Counted from the stretch's first letter, positions 25,359 through 35,201 are shown. The stretch: 55,068 nucleotides of DNA from Bacillota bacterium (GCA_025361765.1 JANYJS010000111.1:1-55068), one strand, 5' to 3'. Made by a program: numbers and translations. Notes: generated from the letters alone by a model not told the origin.

Positions 25359-26590
25359 TGTATGAAAAGCCCACTCCCCAGCTTAGGTTCAAACCAGGTG
25401 GATTTGGGCGGCATAATCATCCCCTGATCAGAAACAGAAAGCAAATCTTCTATGGAAACAGGATACAAAGAGAAAGCAACCTTCATATCGTCATGAACCC
25501 TTCTTTCCAATTCTTTAAAACCTCTTATGCCCCCGACAAAGTCGATGCGTTTATCTTTTCGAGGATCCCCTATACCTAAAAGCGGAGCTAAAATGTAATC
25601 CTGCAAGATGGAAACATCCAGCGATTTGATGATATCATCGCCATGAACAATCTCGGGTTTCGCTGTCAACTGATACCAGTGATCTGATAGATACATACCA
25701 AAAGTATGCTTTTCTGTAGGGGCGAAAATTTCTTTGCCAAAATCTTCAACAAAAAAACTGTGGGACAATAAATTGAGAAAATTCTGATTGTTCAATCCAT
25801 TTAGATCTTTAACCACACGGTTATAATCGAATATTCGCAAATCCGTATCCGGAAAAAGCACAGACATAAAATAGTTGAACTCTTCATTTCCAGTATAATC
25901 TGGAAATTCATCCCGTCTTTTCAGACCGACTTTAACGGCGGATGCTGATCTGTGGTGGCCATCGGCAATATAAAGAGCTTCTACAGACTCGAATAAAGTG
26001 GACAACCTTTGAATAACATTATCATCAGAAATTTTCCAAAGAATATGGCGTATACCATCTGATGAGGTAATGTCGTATTCGGGCCTGTTTTTAGAAATCC
26101 AGCTGTTCATAACAGCCTGGATACCGGCGTGGTCGCGGTAGGTCAAAAAAACTGGCTCTGTATTGGCATTGCAGACATCAAAATGCTTTATGCGGTCCAA
26201 TTCTTTTTCATATCTCGTAAATTCATGTTTTTTAATACTATTATTCAAATACTCATCTATCGATGTGGTGGCAACAAGACCAGTTTGAACCCGGCCAGCC
26301 ATCTCCTCGGCATAAATATAAAACATGGGTTTTTCGTCCCTAGCGAAAATTCCTTTTGAAATAAAGTCGGCAATATTGGACTTCGCTTTTAAATAGACTT
26401 CTTCGGAATAGGGATCTGTCGCATCGGGAAGATCAATTTCGGAGCGGCAGATATGTAAAAAACTATAGGGATTTCCGATTGCCATCTTTGTGGCTTCTAC
26501 CCTGTTCATCACATCATAGGGAAGGGAAATAACGTTCTCAGCATACGCGCTGGTCGGCCTTAAGGCGGCGAAGGGTCTAACGATAGCCAT
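25349..26590 (-). CDS. DUF1015 family protein
   Basis: 413 residues of the DUF1015 family, of unknown biochemical function and common in Clostridia, often near serine or amino acid metabolism genes. Recognised by the N-terminus VRPFAALRPTSAYAENVISL with PYDVMNRVEA, the central KHEFTRYEKELDRIKHF, and EALYIADGHHRSASAV, whose paired His suggest a metal or phosphate site. GGAGGT precedes the ATG. Monocistronic and divergent from maf. Confidence 0.9.
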   Translation of the reverse strand: MAIVRPFAALRPTSAYAENVISLPYDVMNRVEATKMAIGNPYSFLHICRSEIDLPDATDPYSEEVYLKAKSNIADFISKGIFARDEKPMFYIYAEEMAGRVQTGLVATTSIDEYLNNSIKKHEFTRYEKELDRIKHFDVCNANTEPVFLTYRDHAGIQAVMNSWISKNRPEYDITSSDGIRHILWKISDDNVIQRLSTLFESVEALYIADGHHRSASAVKVGLKRRDEFPDYTGNEEFNYFMSVLFPDTDLRIFDYNRVVKDLNGLNNQNFLNLLSHSFFVEDFGKEIFAPTEKHTFGMYLSDHWYQLTAKPEIVHGDDIIKSLDVSILQDYILAPLLGIGDPRKDKRIDFVGGIRGFKELERRVHDDMKVAFSLYPVSIEDLLSVSDQGMIMPPKSTWFEPKLGSGLFIHEL

Positions 26591-26615
26591 GATGTACCTC
26601 CAATGATTTTTATCT

Positions 26616-26645
26616 ATTGTAACATACCCCGGACGGCATTGTCAC
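26616..26645 (-). promoter_or_regulatory. Likely promoter of the DUF1015 gene
   Basis: Minus strand GTGACA, 18 bases, TACAAT, ending 26 bases before the start codon. Confidence 0.45.
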
Positions 26646-26716
26646 AGCATATTTCACTTGTAAAAACCCCTATATAATGCTAATATTAATGATACCTGTT
26701 ATAAGGGAGGAATCTG

Positions 26717-27289
26717 GTGACGCAGCATATTATCTTGGCTTCTTCTTCGCCTAGAAGAATTGAAATTTTAAGAAGAAACAATATTGAACCGGAAATCATC
26801 CATCCCATTGTTGATGAAATTTTACCAGAGGACATCAGCATGGAGCAGGCTGTTATGTATCTTGCTCTTAAAAAGGCTCTAGCCGTAGAAAAAAATTGCG
26901 GAGACGGCATTATTATCGCTGCGGACACTATTGTCTATAAAGACAGAATAATAGGTAAGCCTAGAGATGAAGAGGATGCGTTCTCTATTCTTTATGCACT
27001 AAGAAACGCTGAGCACTACGTAGTAACGGGTGTTGCTATAGTTGAGCGGGGTACCAATCGAAGAAAAGTATTTTATGACGTGTCAAAAGTATTTTTTAAA
27101 GAGTTTTCACCGGAAGATATCTATAAGCACATCGCCTCAGGAGAAGCCTGGGATAAGGCTGGAGGCTATGCGATACAAGGAGAAGGCAGACAATTTGTCG
27201 ATTATATAGAAGGGGACTATGACAATGTGGTTGGCTTTCCATGGACGATGATCAAAAGAGAATTGTCCGAATTTGGATTGAGGGTTTAG
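26717..27289 (+). CDS. maf: Maf-family nucleoside triphosphate pyrophosphatase
   Basis: 190 residues; hydrolyses non-canonical or canonical NTPs (dTTP/UTP in the Maf subgroup), with an effect on septation in Bacillus. Motifs are ILASSSPRRIEILRRNNI at the start, IIAADTIVYKDRIIGKPRDEEDA in the middle and DKAGGYAIQGEG near 150. GTG start with GGGAGG seven bases upstream. First gene of maf-radC-mreBCD, the usual order in Bacillota. Confidence 0.95.
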   Translation: MTQHIILASSSPRRIEILRRNNIEPEIIHPIVDEILPEDISMEQAVMYLALKKALAVEKNCGDGIIIAADTIVYKDRIIGKPRDEEDAFSILYALRNAEHYVVTGVAIVERGTNRRKVFYDVSKVFFKEFSPEDIYKHIASGEAWDKAGGYAIQGEGRQFVDYIEGDYDNVVGFPWTMIKRELSEFGLRV

Positions 27290-27319
27290 AGATTAGAGGA
27301 GGGCAGATTAGGGGGGGAA

Positions 27320-28009
27320 ATGAATAACACGACGCTCATTAAAGAGATGCCGAATGATGAGAGGCCCAGGGAAAAGCTGATGAAATACGGGGTGAATCTG
27401 CTGTCAAACCCCGAGCTTTTGGCCATCTTAATTGGTAGTGGAACAAGAGACAGTTCGGCAATTACACTTGCCAGCAAATTACTCACATTGGATGGCACCG
27501 GAATTCTATTTCTGGCTGATTGCATACCAGAAGAACTGATTAATGTCAGAGGCATTGGTATTGCAAAGGCCTGTCAACTGGTATCGGCCATTGAGCTTGG
27601 CAAGAGAATTGCTGTTAAGCCTAAGGATAAAAGAATTAATATCAACTCGCCCAAAGAAGTGGCGGCATTGTTTATGGAAGAAATGAGATATTTAAGAAAG
27701 GAATTCTTTCAGGTTCTTATGCTGAACACTAAAAACGAAATCATCATGGTTGATAATGTGTCGATCGGCAATTTGAACAGTGCCATCGTACATCCCAGGG
27801 AAGTTTTCAGCAGAGCCATAAAAAAAAGTGCGTCATCCATTATTCTGGTGCATAACCACCCCAGCGGCAATCCTCAGCCGAGCAGGGAGGATATAGATTT
27901 AACCAGCAGATTGATGGAATCCGGAAAAATATTGGGCATTGAAGTTCTTGACCATATTATTATTGGTGATGGAATCTTCATAAGTTTAAAGGAAAAAATG
28001 CTCGTTTAA
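27320..28009 (+). CDS. radC: RadC-family JAB1/MPN protein
   Basis: 229 residues. N-terminal helix-hairpin-helix part (PRERLMKYG-like start; VRGIGIAKACQL) and a C-terminal JAMM metalloprotease fold with HNHPSGNPQPSREDID carrying the zinc ligands. Despite the name its function is not settled; it is not established as a DNA repair protein. GGGGGGAA precedes the ATG. The last codons and stop are copied twice downstream (see the repeat at 27995-28071). Confidence 0.95.
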   Translation: MNNTTLIKEMPNDERPREKLMKYGVNLLSNPELLAILIGSGTRDSSAITLASKLLTLDGTGILFLADCIPEELINVRGIGIAKACQLVSAIELGKRIAVKPKDKRININSPKEVAALFMEEMRYLRKEFFQVLMLNTKNEIIMVDNVSIGNLNSAIVHPREVFSRAIKKSASSIILVHNHPSGNPQPSREDIDLTSRLMESGKILGIEVLDHIIIGDGIFISLKEKMLV

Positions 28010-28071
28010 TAAGAGCGAATAAAATGCTCATTTAACAAGAGTTAACAAATGCTCGTTTGATAAGGCTAAAC
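27995..28071 (+). repeat. 26-bp tandem repeat starting inside the end of radC
   Basis: Copies at 27995-28020, 28021-28046 and 28047-28071. Each contains ATGCTC.TTTRA, that is, the last codons M-L-V or M-L-I and a stop codon (TAA, TAA, TGA). The array fills most of the radC-mreB gap. Confidence 0.9.
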
Positions 28072-28107
28072 CCTCAGCCTGGATTAAAAATCTCGGAAGG
28101 AGATATT

Positions 28108-29148
28108 ATGTGTCTGAATTTATTTATTAATGATGTTGGTATAGACCTTGGTACAGCCAACACCTTAATTTATTTCAAAAATAAAGGAATTATATTTAAT
28201 GAACCCTCAGTTATTGCGGTGGACGATAATAGCAAAACCATTATTGCAACGGGCAAAGCCGCCAAAGAAATGATCGGACGTGCGCCGGAATATATCAAAG
28301 TTGTCAGGCCTCTTCAGGACGGCGTCATATCAGACTTTGGCATGACGCAGGCAATGCTTAAAGATTTTTTGAGAAAAGCGATTCCTTCGAAGTCCGTTTT
28401 CACGAAAACACGCATAGTTGTTGGAGTGCCTTCAGGAGTAACGGAAGTAGAAAAGCGAGCAGTGCAAGAGGTTATTCGTCAAATGGGAGCCAGAGATATT
28501 TTTATCATGGAGGAGCCCATGGCAGCAGCTATAGGCTCGGGTCTTCAAGTAGACCATCCAAGAGGCTGTATGGTTGCTGATATTGGAGGGGGCACTTCAG
28601 ATATTGCCATCATTTCACTCGGTGGAATAGTCACCAGTACCTCACTTAGAATTGCAGGTGACAAGATGGACGATGCCATTATTCAATATATGCGTAAAAA
28701 TTATAGCCTTTTAATCGGAGATAAGACTGCTGAGGATACTAAAATTAAAATTGGCTGTGTTTCTTTTGATGAATTTGAAGAAGATCAAAACTTATCGACT
28801 GAGGTGCGCGGAAGAGACATGGTTACCGGTCTTCCTAAAACAATCATCATCACTTCTCTAGATATTATGAAAGCCCTCGAAGAACCCATCAATGCAATTA
28901 TTGATGGCATAAAAACAACCCTGGAAAAAGCGCCGCCTGAAATATCTGCTGATATTATGGACAGCGGTATGGTTTTGACCGGAGGCGGAGCTCTTCTTAG
29001 AGGACTGGAAAAATTAATCGCCCAGGAGACCGGAATGCGGGTTTATATTGGGGACAAACCACTTGAAGCTGTTGCACTAGGTACCGGAATGAGCCTTACG
29101 CATATGGAAAATATCCAAAAGCATATCAATAATCGTAAAAAATTCTAA
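28108..29148 (+). CDS. mreB: Rod-shape-determining protein MreB
   Basis: Actin-like ATPase that organises lateral wall synthesis under the membrane. 346 residues from the ATG at 28108, which has GGAAGGAG seven bases upstream; an in-frame ATG at 28057 lies in the repeat region without a site. Actin-fold motifs are GIDLGTANTLIYFKNKGI, the phosphate-2 site VADIGGGTSDIAIISLGG and the adenosine site GGGALLRGL. Followed by mreC and mreD. Confidence 0.97.
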   Translation: MCLNLFINDVGIDLGTANTLIYFKNKGIIFNEPSVIAVDDNSKTIIATGKAAKEMIGRAPEYIKVVRPLQDGVISDFGMTQAMLKDFLRKAIPSKSVFTKTRIVVGVPSGVTEVEKRAVQEVIRQMGARDIFIMEEPMAAAIGSGLQVDHPRGCMVADIGGGTSDIAIISLGGIVTSTSLRIAGDKMDDAIIQYMRKNYSLLIGDKTAEDTKIKIGCVSFDEFEEDQNLSTEVRGRDMVTGLPKTIIITSLDIMKALEEPINAIIDGIKTTLEKAPPEISADIMDSGMVLTGGGALLRGLEKLIAQETGMRVYIGDKPLEAVALGTGMSLTHMENIQKHINNRKKF

Positions 29149-29165
29149 GAGCGGAGTATGGATTT

Positions 29166-29990
29166 ATGAGATGGCTTAGAGAGCATACGAAGCAACTGGT
29201 TATTGGCGCAATCGTCTTGTTATTGTTTATTGTCATGATTGTTTCGTTTCTAAATAAAGGCAAAGATTCAGCCGTTGTAAATTTCGTGGGCAATGGAATC
29301 GGAGCGATGCAAGGGCCTGTCTCAAATCTTGGCAATGGAATAGCAGATGGTTTTTTTGGTTTTTTTAATTCAGGAAAAATCAGCAGGGAGAATAATGACC
29401 TAAAAAAACAAATTTCGGAGTTGAATAGAAGAATAGTAAGCCTTCAGCTGGATGCCGCTGAGCTTCAGGAGCTTAAAGACCTTAAAAACGCATTGAATTA
29501 CAAGGGAATAACTGCCCAGTACAACTATATCTCTTGTGATGTTATTTCTATCGATAATTCAAATCTGTTCAATCTTTTTAATATTAATGTTGGCACACAA
29601 GAAGGCGTTAAGGTTGGTTCCGCCGTTCTAAGCGGAGATGGTCTCATAGGTAGAGTTTTTTCTGCCGGGGAACATACAGCCAAGGTTATGTCGGTGATTG
29701 ATGAGAATAATTCCGTGAGCTTTAGAGTGTTCCGCGACGTCAAATTGCTGGGGGTTTTATCCGGCAATGGCAATGGTGGGCTTAACGGCTATATGCTGGA
29801 TGCCGAAGCATCGGTTATCGAAGGGGATATTCTTATTACATCTGGGCTGGGATCATATCCCTCCGGTATTACTATTGGAAAAGTAACGAAAGCTTATTGG
29901 GAAAATGATCAGCTCTTAAAAGCGATAACCATTGAACCCAGCGCTCAATTTAAAAGTTTACAGAAAGTGATGGTTGTAACCCCAAAATAG
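29166..29990 (+). CDS. mreC: Rod-shape-determining protein MreC
   Basis: 274 residues. Short cytoplasmic start, one membrane helix (about 10-30), a coiled coil (about 75-105, NNDLKKQISELNRRIVSLQL) and a beta-rich outer domain (about 115-272) with LSGDGLIGRV and ITSGLGSYPSGI, diagnostic of MreC. It links MreB to PBP2 and RodA outside the membrane. Lies 17 bases after mreB. Confidence 0.95.
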   Translation: MRWLREHTKQLVIGAIVLLLFIVMIVSFLNKGKDSAVVNFVGNGIGAMQGPVSNLGNGIADGFFGFFNSGKISRENNDLKKQISELNRRIVSLQLDAAELQELKDLKNALNYKGITAQYNYISCDVISIDNSNLFNLFNINVGTQEGVKVGSAVLSGDGLIGRVFSAGEHTAKVMSVIDENNSVSFRVFRDVKLLGVLSGNGNGGLNGYMLDAEASVIEGDILITSGLGSYPSGITIGKVTKAYWENDQLLKAITIEPSAQFKSLQKVMVVTPK

Positions 29991-30020
29991 CATTAGGGTA
30001 ACAGCGGAGCAGGAGCTATT

Positions 30021-30515
30021 ATGAAGTACAGATATGGATTCATCGCTTTTTTTACAGCATTTATTTTGCAGTCTACAGTCTTGCATAATATCGCCATATT
30101 TGGAACAGCACCTAATTTAATCCTGGCTCTGGTGATTGTATTTTCGTTTTTATTTGAGGAACTGCATGGCATAACATTCGGCATTTTATTTGGACTGATT
30201 CAGGATGTCTTCTTTTCAGATCTGATTGGCATTAGTTCAGCTTGTTATTTTTTGGTTGCCCTTGCGATAACTGAGGCGAAAAGATTTCTATACAGAGATA
30301 ATATTCTGTCCGTGATCTTTATTTCCATCGGTGGAACCCTGATGTTTAATGTGATTTACTGGACAATATCAAAAGTTTTTGGCGGAATTCATCTATTTAC
30401 ATTTATGCTTGCAAAGCAACCGGTTTCAATCCTATACAATATGACGCTCATTCTGATACTTTATTGGATAATAGTAAGAAAAGTGATTAAATATCGCGGT
30501 TTTAAGTATATGTAA
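30021..30515 (+). CDS. mreD: Rod-shape-determining protein MreD
   Basis: 164 residues with about five membrane helices and little polar sequence; HGITFGILFGLIQDVFFSDLIG is typical of MreD. Third component of the elongasome membrane complex. GGAGCAGGAG precedes the ATG; the PBP2 gene begins eight bases after the stop. Confidence 0.92.
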   Translation: MKYRYGFIAFFTAFILQSTVLHNIAIFGTAPNLILALVIVFSFLFEELHGITFGILFGLIQDVFFSDLIGISSACYFLVALAITEAKRFLYRDNILSVIFISIGGTLMFNVIYWTISKVFGGIHLFTFMLAKQPVSILYNMTLILILYWIIVRKVIKYRGFKYM

Positions 30516-30523
30516 GGGGCAAA

Positions 30524-33277
30524 ATGAATAACTGGATTAAATCAAGGAATAATCAAATACTGCTGGTGATGCTTTTGTTAATGTCCGTTTTAACAATCAA
30601 ACTCTTTTCCTTAACGGTAGTACAAGGAGAGGAATGGGCAACGGCGTCTCAGAACATGAGCGTGAAAAACATTCATACTGTAGCGCCTAGGGGAGAAATA
30701 AAAGATCGATACGGCAGATTGCTGGCCACTAATGTGCCCAGTTTTACCGTGCAGCTGAACGCTAATAATCTTCAGGACAAAGATGTCAACAATTTGGCTT
30801 TATCGCTTATTAAAACCTTTGAAAAGAATGGCGATAACTATTTTGACAATTTTCCCATCGTCATCAAAAGTGGACAGTTTTATTACACCTATCAGAAAAC
30901 GATAGAAAACTGGCTGGCTGCTCAAGGGATGCCTTTAACTTTTACAGCTGAACAGGCTTTTGAAGAGATAAAAAGGAGACAAAATATCGAAGCTGGCTTA
31001 GATAAATATGAAGCACAACAGCAGATGCAAACAGTTTATAATATCTTTCCTCCTATATCTGTTAGAAATATGAAATATTTAGAGGATATGAACAAGGAAA
31101 GCTTTTTGCAAAAGCTTAACCTGTCTTCAAATTTATCGGCTAAAGACGCTTTTTATAAGCTTGTGGATAAATATAAAATCGATCCATCCATGTCGGTTGC
31201 CGATGTAAGGAAAATACTAATCGTGAGAAATGAACTTGCTTCTTTAGGTTTTAAGAGTTACTTGCCTGCTAAGATTGCTCAGGGGGTTTCTTCTCAAACA
31301 ATTATTACACTTGAAGAGGGCAGGATGCAATTTCCTGGCGTAGAAGTCGTTGCTGAGTCCATTAGATCTTATCCGAATATTAAAGCTGCAGCGCATATAC
31401 TTGGTTATCTTGGGCGTATTTCTGAAAGTGATAAATCTTATTATGTTGATGAACTGGATTATAATGCCAATGATTTGATCGGCAAGGATGGCATAGAAAA
31501 GGCATACGAGGATATTCTGAAAGGCAAGGATGGGACAAAAAGTGTTGAAGTCAATGCATTCGGAAAACTGGTCCGTGTCATAGACGAAACGCCGGCACAG
31601 CAGGGAAAAGATGTCTACCTGACCATAGACCTTGAGCTTCAAAAGACCGCAGAGAAGGCACTAAAACAGGCACTTGATGAAATTAGTGTAGGAGGAGAAT
31701 TTAAGAGCGCTTGGGGCAATTATAATTATTCAAAAACATATACAAGGGCTGATGTGGGCGCTGTGGTGGCTATAGATGTCAACACCGGGGATATTTTAGC
31801 TTCTGCCAGTTATCCTGCTTTTGACCCCAATCTTTTTGCTACAGGCATTAGCCAGGAAAATTGGGACTCTTTACAAGCCATCAATCCCAGAGACCCTCTA
31901 TCGCCACTGCCTCTTTTTAATGTGGCTATGAGGACTGCTGTTCAACCTGGTTCAACATTCAAGATGGTGACGGGGACTACTGCTTTAGAAAGTGGTCTTG
32001 ATCCAAATAAGAAGCTTTATGATGGCGGCGTAATAAGAATCGGTGACAAGACTTATGCCTGCGATCTTTGGAATTTAAATAGAGGTAGCCATGGCAATGT
32101 CAACCTTATGGAGGCGATTGGCAGATCATGTAACTACTACTTTTTTGACGTTGGCTCTGGTTATGACTATACTAAAAAACAGAGTTTGGGCTTTAAAGAA
32201 CCTATTAGTATTGAGAAGATTATGACCTATGCTCAGGAATATGGTTTAGGCTTACCTACAGGTGTTGAAATTAATGAGACTGTTGTTCCGGTTCCCAGTG
32301 AATCACGTAAAATAGTCCAGACTAAATCCTATTTGAGAAATGTACTGCTCACTAGGGCAAAGCTGTATTTTGATGCGGAGACTTTAGCTGATAAAACCAT
32401 GCTCACAGAGGATATCGATAAGATTGTAAGCTGGGCTGATGAGAACCCAACCCGAAATGAAATCATGAGAAGGATGGCAGACGTGGGCGTCCTTCCGAAT
32501 ATGATCGCTACTGTAACAGACCTCAGTAAATATACCTATTTTAATCAGGCCAAATGGACAACGGGAGACAGACTGAACATATCAATAGGGCAAGGCGAAA
32601 ACGCATATACGCCAATCCAAATGGCCAATTATATCGCAACTGTTGCCAATGGTGGGACGCTAAATAAGGTGAGTTTAATCAAAGGCATTGAAGGACAGGG
32701 AATAAAAGTAAAACCTGCTGGAACTAAAGTTAAAATTGACGAAAAGTCGTTGGGCTATATTAAGCAAGGCATGTATATGGTTACTTCCGGATCTGGTGGC
32801 ACCGCCGTTGGCGCTTTTAGAGGCCTTCCAATTGAGGTCGCAGGAAAGACCGGCACAGCTGAAAGAGGAGGCAAAGTTAATCCTCCTGATGAGGTAGAAT
32901 ACATTAAAACCTATTTATCACGCATCAATTATAAATTAAAGTTCGCAGACGTTGAAAAAGAAATGAATGCACTGATGAAGGCCTACCCGGAAATTTACAC
33001 ATCAAAGAATATTGCAGTGAGGCAAGCCGTAGTCAATGTTTCTGGAGGAACAACGAGCTATGCGCGAATAGACACTTTTAAGAAAGACTATGACAACTTT
33101 TCTTGGTTTGTCTGCCTCGCACCACTTGATAAACCTAAAATTGCTGTTGCAGTTTTGCTGTTTCAGGGAGGCTGGGGGGCTTATTCTGCGCCAGTAGCCA
33201 AAGAAATTATTGCAAAGTATATGGATCTTGAGAAAGTATATTCGGACTATAATATCAATACACAAATAACACAATAG
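30524..33277 (+). CDS. mrdA: Penicillin-binding protein 2 (class B transpeptidase)
   Basis: 917 residues. N-terminal membrane anchor (about 10-30), dimerisation domain starting APRGEIKDRYGRLLATN, and transpeptidase domain with the active-site Ser in GSTFKMVTG (about residue 484), the SxN motif in GRSCNYYFF and the KTG motif in AGKTGTAERGG (about 781). Cross-links peptidoglycan in the elongasome with RodA. It is longer than enteric PBP2 (about 630) because of inserts at about 85-190 and after SxN and KTG, which is common in clostridial homologues. Sits at the usual place after mreD. Confidence 0.93.
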   Translation: MNNWIKSRNNQILLVMLLLMSVLTIKLFSLTVVQGEEWATASQNMSVKNIHTVAPRGEIKDRYGRLLATNVPSFTVQLNANNLQDKDVNNLALSLIKTFEKNGDNYFDNFPIVIKSGQFYYTYQKTIENWLAAQGMPLTFTAEQAFEEIKRRQNIEAGLDKYEAQQQMQTVYNIFPPISVRNMKYLEDMNKESFLQKLNLSSNLSAKDAFYKLVDKYKIDPSMSVADVRKILIVRNELASLGFKSYLPAKIAQGVSSQTIITLEEGRMQFPGVEVVAESIRSYPNIKAAAHILGYLGRISESDKSYYVDELDYNANDLIGKDGIEKAYEDILKGKDGTKSVEVNAFGKLVRVIDETPAQQGKDVYLTIDLELQKTAEKALKQALDEISVGGEFKSAWGNYNYSKTYTRADVGAVVAIDVNTGDILASASYPAFDPNLFATGISQENWDSLQAINPRDPLSPLPLFNVAMRTAVQPGSTFKMVTGTTALESGLDPNKKLYDGGVIRIGDKTYACDLWNLNRGSHGNVNLMEAIGRSCNYYFFDVGSGYDYTKKQSLGFKEPISIEKIMTYAQEYGLGLPTGVEINETVVPVPSESRKIVQTKSYLRNVLLTRAKLYFDAETLADKTMLTEDIDKIVSWADENPTRNEIMRRMADVGVLPNMIATVTDLSKYTYFNQAKWTTGDRLNISIGQGENAYTPIQMANYIATVANGGTLNKVSLIKGIEGQGIKVKPAGTKVKIDEKSLGYIKQGMYMVTSGSGGTAVGAFRGLPIEVAGKTGTAERGGKVNPPDEVEYIKTYLSRINYKLKFADVEKEMNALMKAYPEIYTSKNIAVRQAVVNVSGGTTSYARIDTFKKDYDNFSWFVCLAPLDKPKIAVAVLLFQGGWGAYSAPVAKEIIAKYMDLEKVYSDYNINTQITQ

Positions 33278-33303
33278 AAATTATACACAGAGGAGGAAGA
33301 CGC

Positions 33304-34023
33304 ATGGGGCAAGTAATAACAGTTGTATCGGGCAAAGGTGGCGTCGGTAAATCCATGTTCACTGCCAATTTGGGCGGCACTCTAGCACAACAAGGCAAAA
33401 AAGTTGTTCTAATAGACATGGATATGGGGCTGCGCAATCTTGACATCATTATGGGCCTTGAAAATCGTGTTGTTTATGATGTGGCTGATATACTTGGCGG
33501 AATCTGCAGAGTGAAACAAGCGCTAATCAGGGACCGAAGATTCCCGGAACTCTACCTGATTGCATCACCTCAAAATCGTGAGAAAGTTGAAATAACACCT
33601 TTGCATATGAAGGTTCTTTGTAAAAAGCTTAAAGAAAAGTATGACTTTGTAATAATAGATGGTCCGGCAGGCGTTGATGAAGGCTTAATGAATGCGGTTT
33701 CTGGTGCTGACCAGGTAATTATAATCACAACACCTGAATTTACAGCAGTCAGAGACGCGGATAAAGTCGACAGGGTCCTAATGGCAGAAGGAATTAAGGA
33801 CCGAAAAGTCGTGATTAACAGACTTAAGGCTGAATTGATCAATATAGGGATATTACCAAGCATCTCGGATGTTTCAGATATGCTTCGTTCGGAGATCATA
33901 GGACTGATTCAAGAAGATGACAATATTCACATAGCGACTAATAATGGCATACCTATTATCCTAAAAAAAGACACCTATATCCAGGAGAACTTTGCTAAAA
34001 TAGCCGGTAGAATTTCAGTTTAA
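33304..34023 (+). CDS. minD: Septum-site-determining ATPase MinD, short C-terminus
   Basis: ParA/MinD ATPase of 239 residues. Deviant Walker A SGKGGVGKSMFTANLG, IDMDMGLRNLDIIMGLENR and IIDGPAGVDEGLMNA are clear. MinD normally positions division sites together with MinC and binds membrane by a C-terminal amphipathic helix; usual length is about 260-270. Here the protein stops at NFAKIAGRISV, just where that helix would begin, and its stop codon overlaps the rodA stop on the other strand. No minC precedes it and no minE follows. It may be soluble or non-functional in membrane cycling (see findings). Confidence 0.92.
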   Translation: MGQVITVVSGKGGVGKSMFTANLGGTLAQQGKKVVLIDMDMGLRNLDIIMGLENRVVYDVADILGGICRVKQALIRDRRFPELYLIASPQNREKVEITPLHMKVLCKKLKEKYDFVIIDGPAGVDEGLMNAVSGADQVIIITTPEFTAVRDADKVDRVLMAEGIKDRKVVINRLKAELINIGILPSISDVSDMLRSEIIGLIQEDDNIHIATNNGIPIILKKDTYIQENFAKIAGRISV

Positions 34024-35129
34024 AAATTGATGACCTTGCTCCTTATGCCCACATTTAGAACCAAACCGAGAGCGATCATATTAGTCAACACAGAGCTGCC
34101 ACCATAACTTATAAATGGCATTGTGATTCCAGTAACCGGCATCAGCCCCATGGTCATGGCTATGTTTTCAAATATTTGGAAGCTGAACATGGCAAAGATG
34201 CCTGATGCAACTAGAGAACCATATAAATCCTTTGCGTTATCAGCAATTTTCACCAATCTGTACAAAAACAAAGTATATAGTGCGACAATAAATGTACCGC
34301 CTAGAAATCCCAACTCCTCTACTATGACTGAAAAAATAAAATCTGATTCTTGAACTGGGAGAAACTTAAGGGACTTTTGAGTGCCTTCAAATAGCCCTTT
34401 GCCCAAAAGACCGCCGGATCCTATGGCGATTTTAGAATTCCATACTTGATAATTACCCGGCAAAGACAGGTTGTCAGGGTTCAAAAACGCGTCAATTCTG
34501 ATCTTTTGATGGGATTCCATAAATCTATAAAGAATGGGCATGGAAAGTATGCCGGCGCCAGCAAGCTGAGCGAAAAGCTTGTATTTAACCCCTGTGCAGT
34601 AGATCATGACAGCTGCGATAACAAACAGCACTATGGCATTGCCCAGATCCGGCTCGATAAGAACTAAAGCAACAAAAGGGATGAAATAGAGTCCTGCCAT
34701 GACAATTCCTTTGAAAGTCTGCAAGGTCTCTTTTTTTCGGGTTAGATAGCTTGAAAAACAAAGAATAAACGAAATTTTCAATATCTCAGAGGGCTGTAAA
34801 TCCAAAGGGCCCAGACTGATCCATGCCCTGGCACCAAATTGTTCTTTGCCAAGCCCTGGGACATAGACCGCAAGTAAGAGAAGTAGGGAGCCAATATAAA
34901 AAATCCTCTCCATGCTCTCAAAGGTTTTATAATCGATCAATAGAATAAAGCCGATAGCGATAATTCCAAGCAAATAGGCGACTAGCTGGACTTTAATTTC
35001 TCTTGTAATATGAAAGCTGCCATCAAAGGAGGTACTACCGATGATCAGAACACTGATGGCAGCAAATACAAACGGAAGAAGCAGCAACGTTTTATCTAAA
35101 TTTTTCAATAAATCCCGGAAATAGTTCAT
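34020..35129 (-). CDS. rodA: Rod-shape-determining protein RodA (SEDS glycosyltransferase)
   Basis: About 369 residues from the ATG at 35127-35129, preceded by GAGGG; an in-frame ATG at 35201 would put charged residues first and overlap the promoter. Ten or so membrane helices. SEDS signatures are GARAWISLGPLDLQPSEILKI, LVLIEPDLGNAIVLF and MPVTGITMPFISYGGSSVL. It polymerises lipid II with PBP2. In related genomes rodA usually follows the min genes on the same strand; here it is inverted and converges tail-to-tail with minD. Confidence 0.95.
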   Translation of the reverse strand: MNYFRDLLKNLDKTLLLLPFVFAAISVLIIGSTSFDGSFHITREIKVQLVAYLLGIIAIGFILLIDYKTFESMERIFYIGSLLLLLAVYVPGLGKEQFGARAWISLGPLDLQPSEILKISFILCFSSYLTRKKETLQTFKGIVMAGLYFIPFVALVLIEPDLGNAIVLFVIAAVMIYCTGVKYKLFAQLAGAGILSMPILYRFMESHQKIRIDAFLNPDNLSLPGNYQVWNSKIAIGSGGLLGKGLFEGTQKSLKFLPVQESDFIFSVIVEELGFLGGTFIVALYTLFLYRLVKIADNAKDLYGSLVASGIFAMFSFQIFENIAMTMGLMPVTGITMPFISYGGSSVLTNMIALGLVLNVGIRSKVINF

Positions 35130-35171
35130 GATATCAGACCCTCTTTTCACCTTGACAATGGTATAGGAAAC

Positions 35172-35201
35172 ATTATAATATAGATTGTGTAGTTCAATCA
35201 A
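35172..35201 (-). promoter_or_regulatory. rodA promoter
   Basis: Minus strand TTGATT, 18 bases, TATAAT, about 42 bases before the start codon. Confidence 0.6.
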
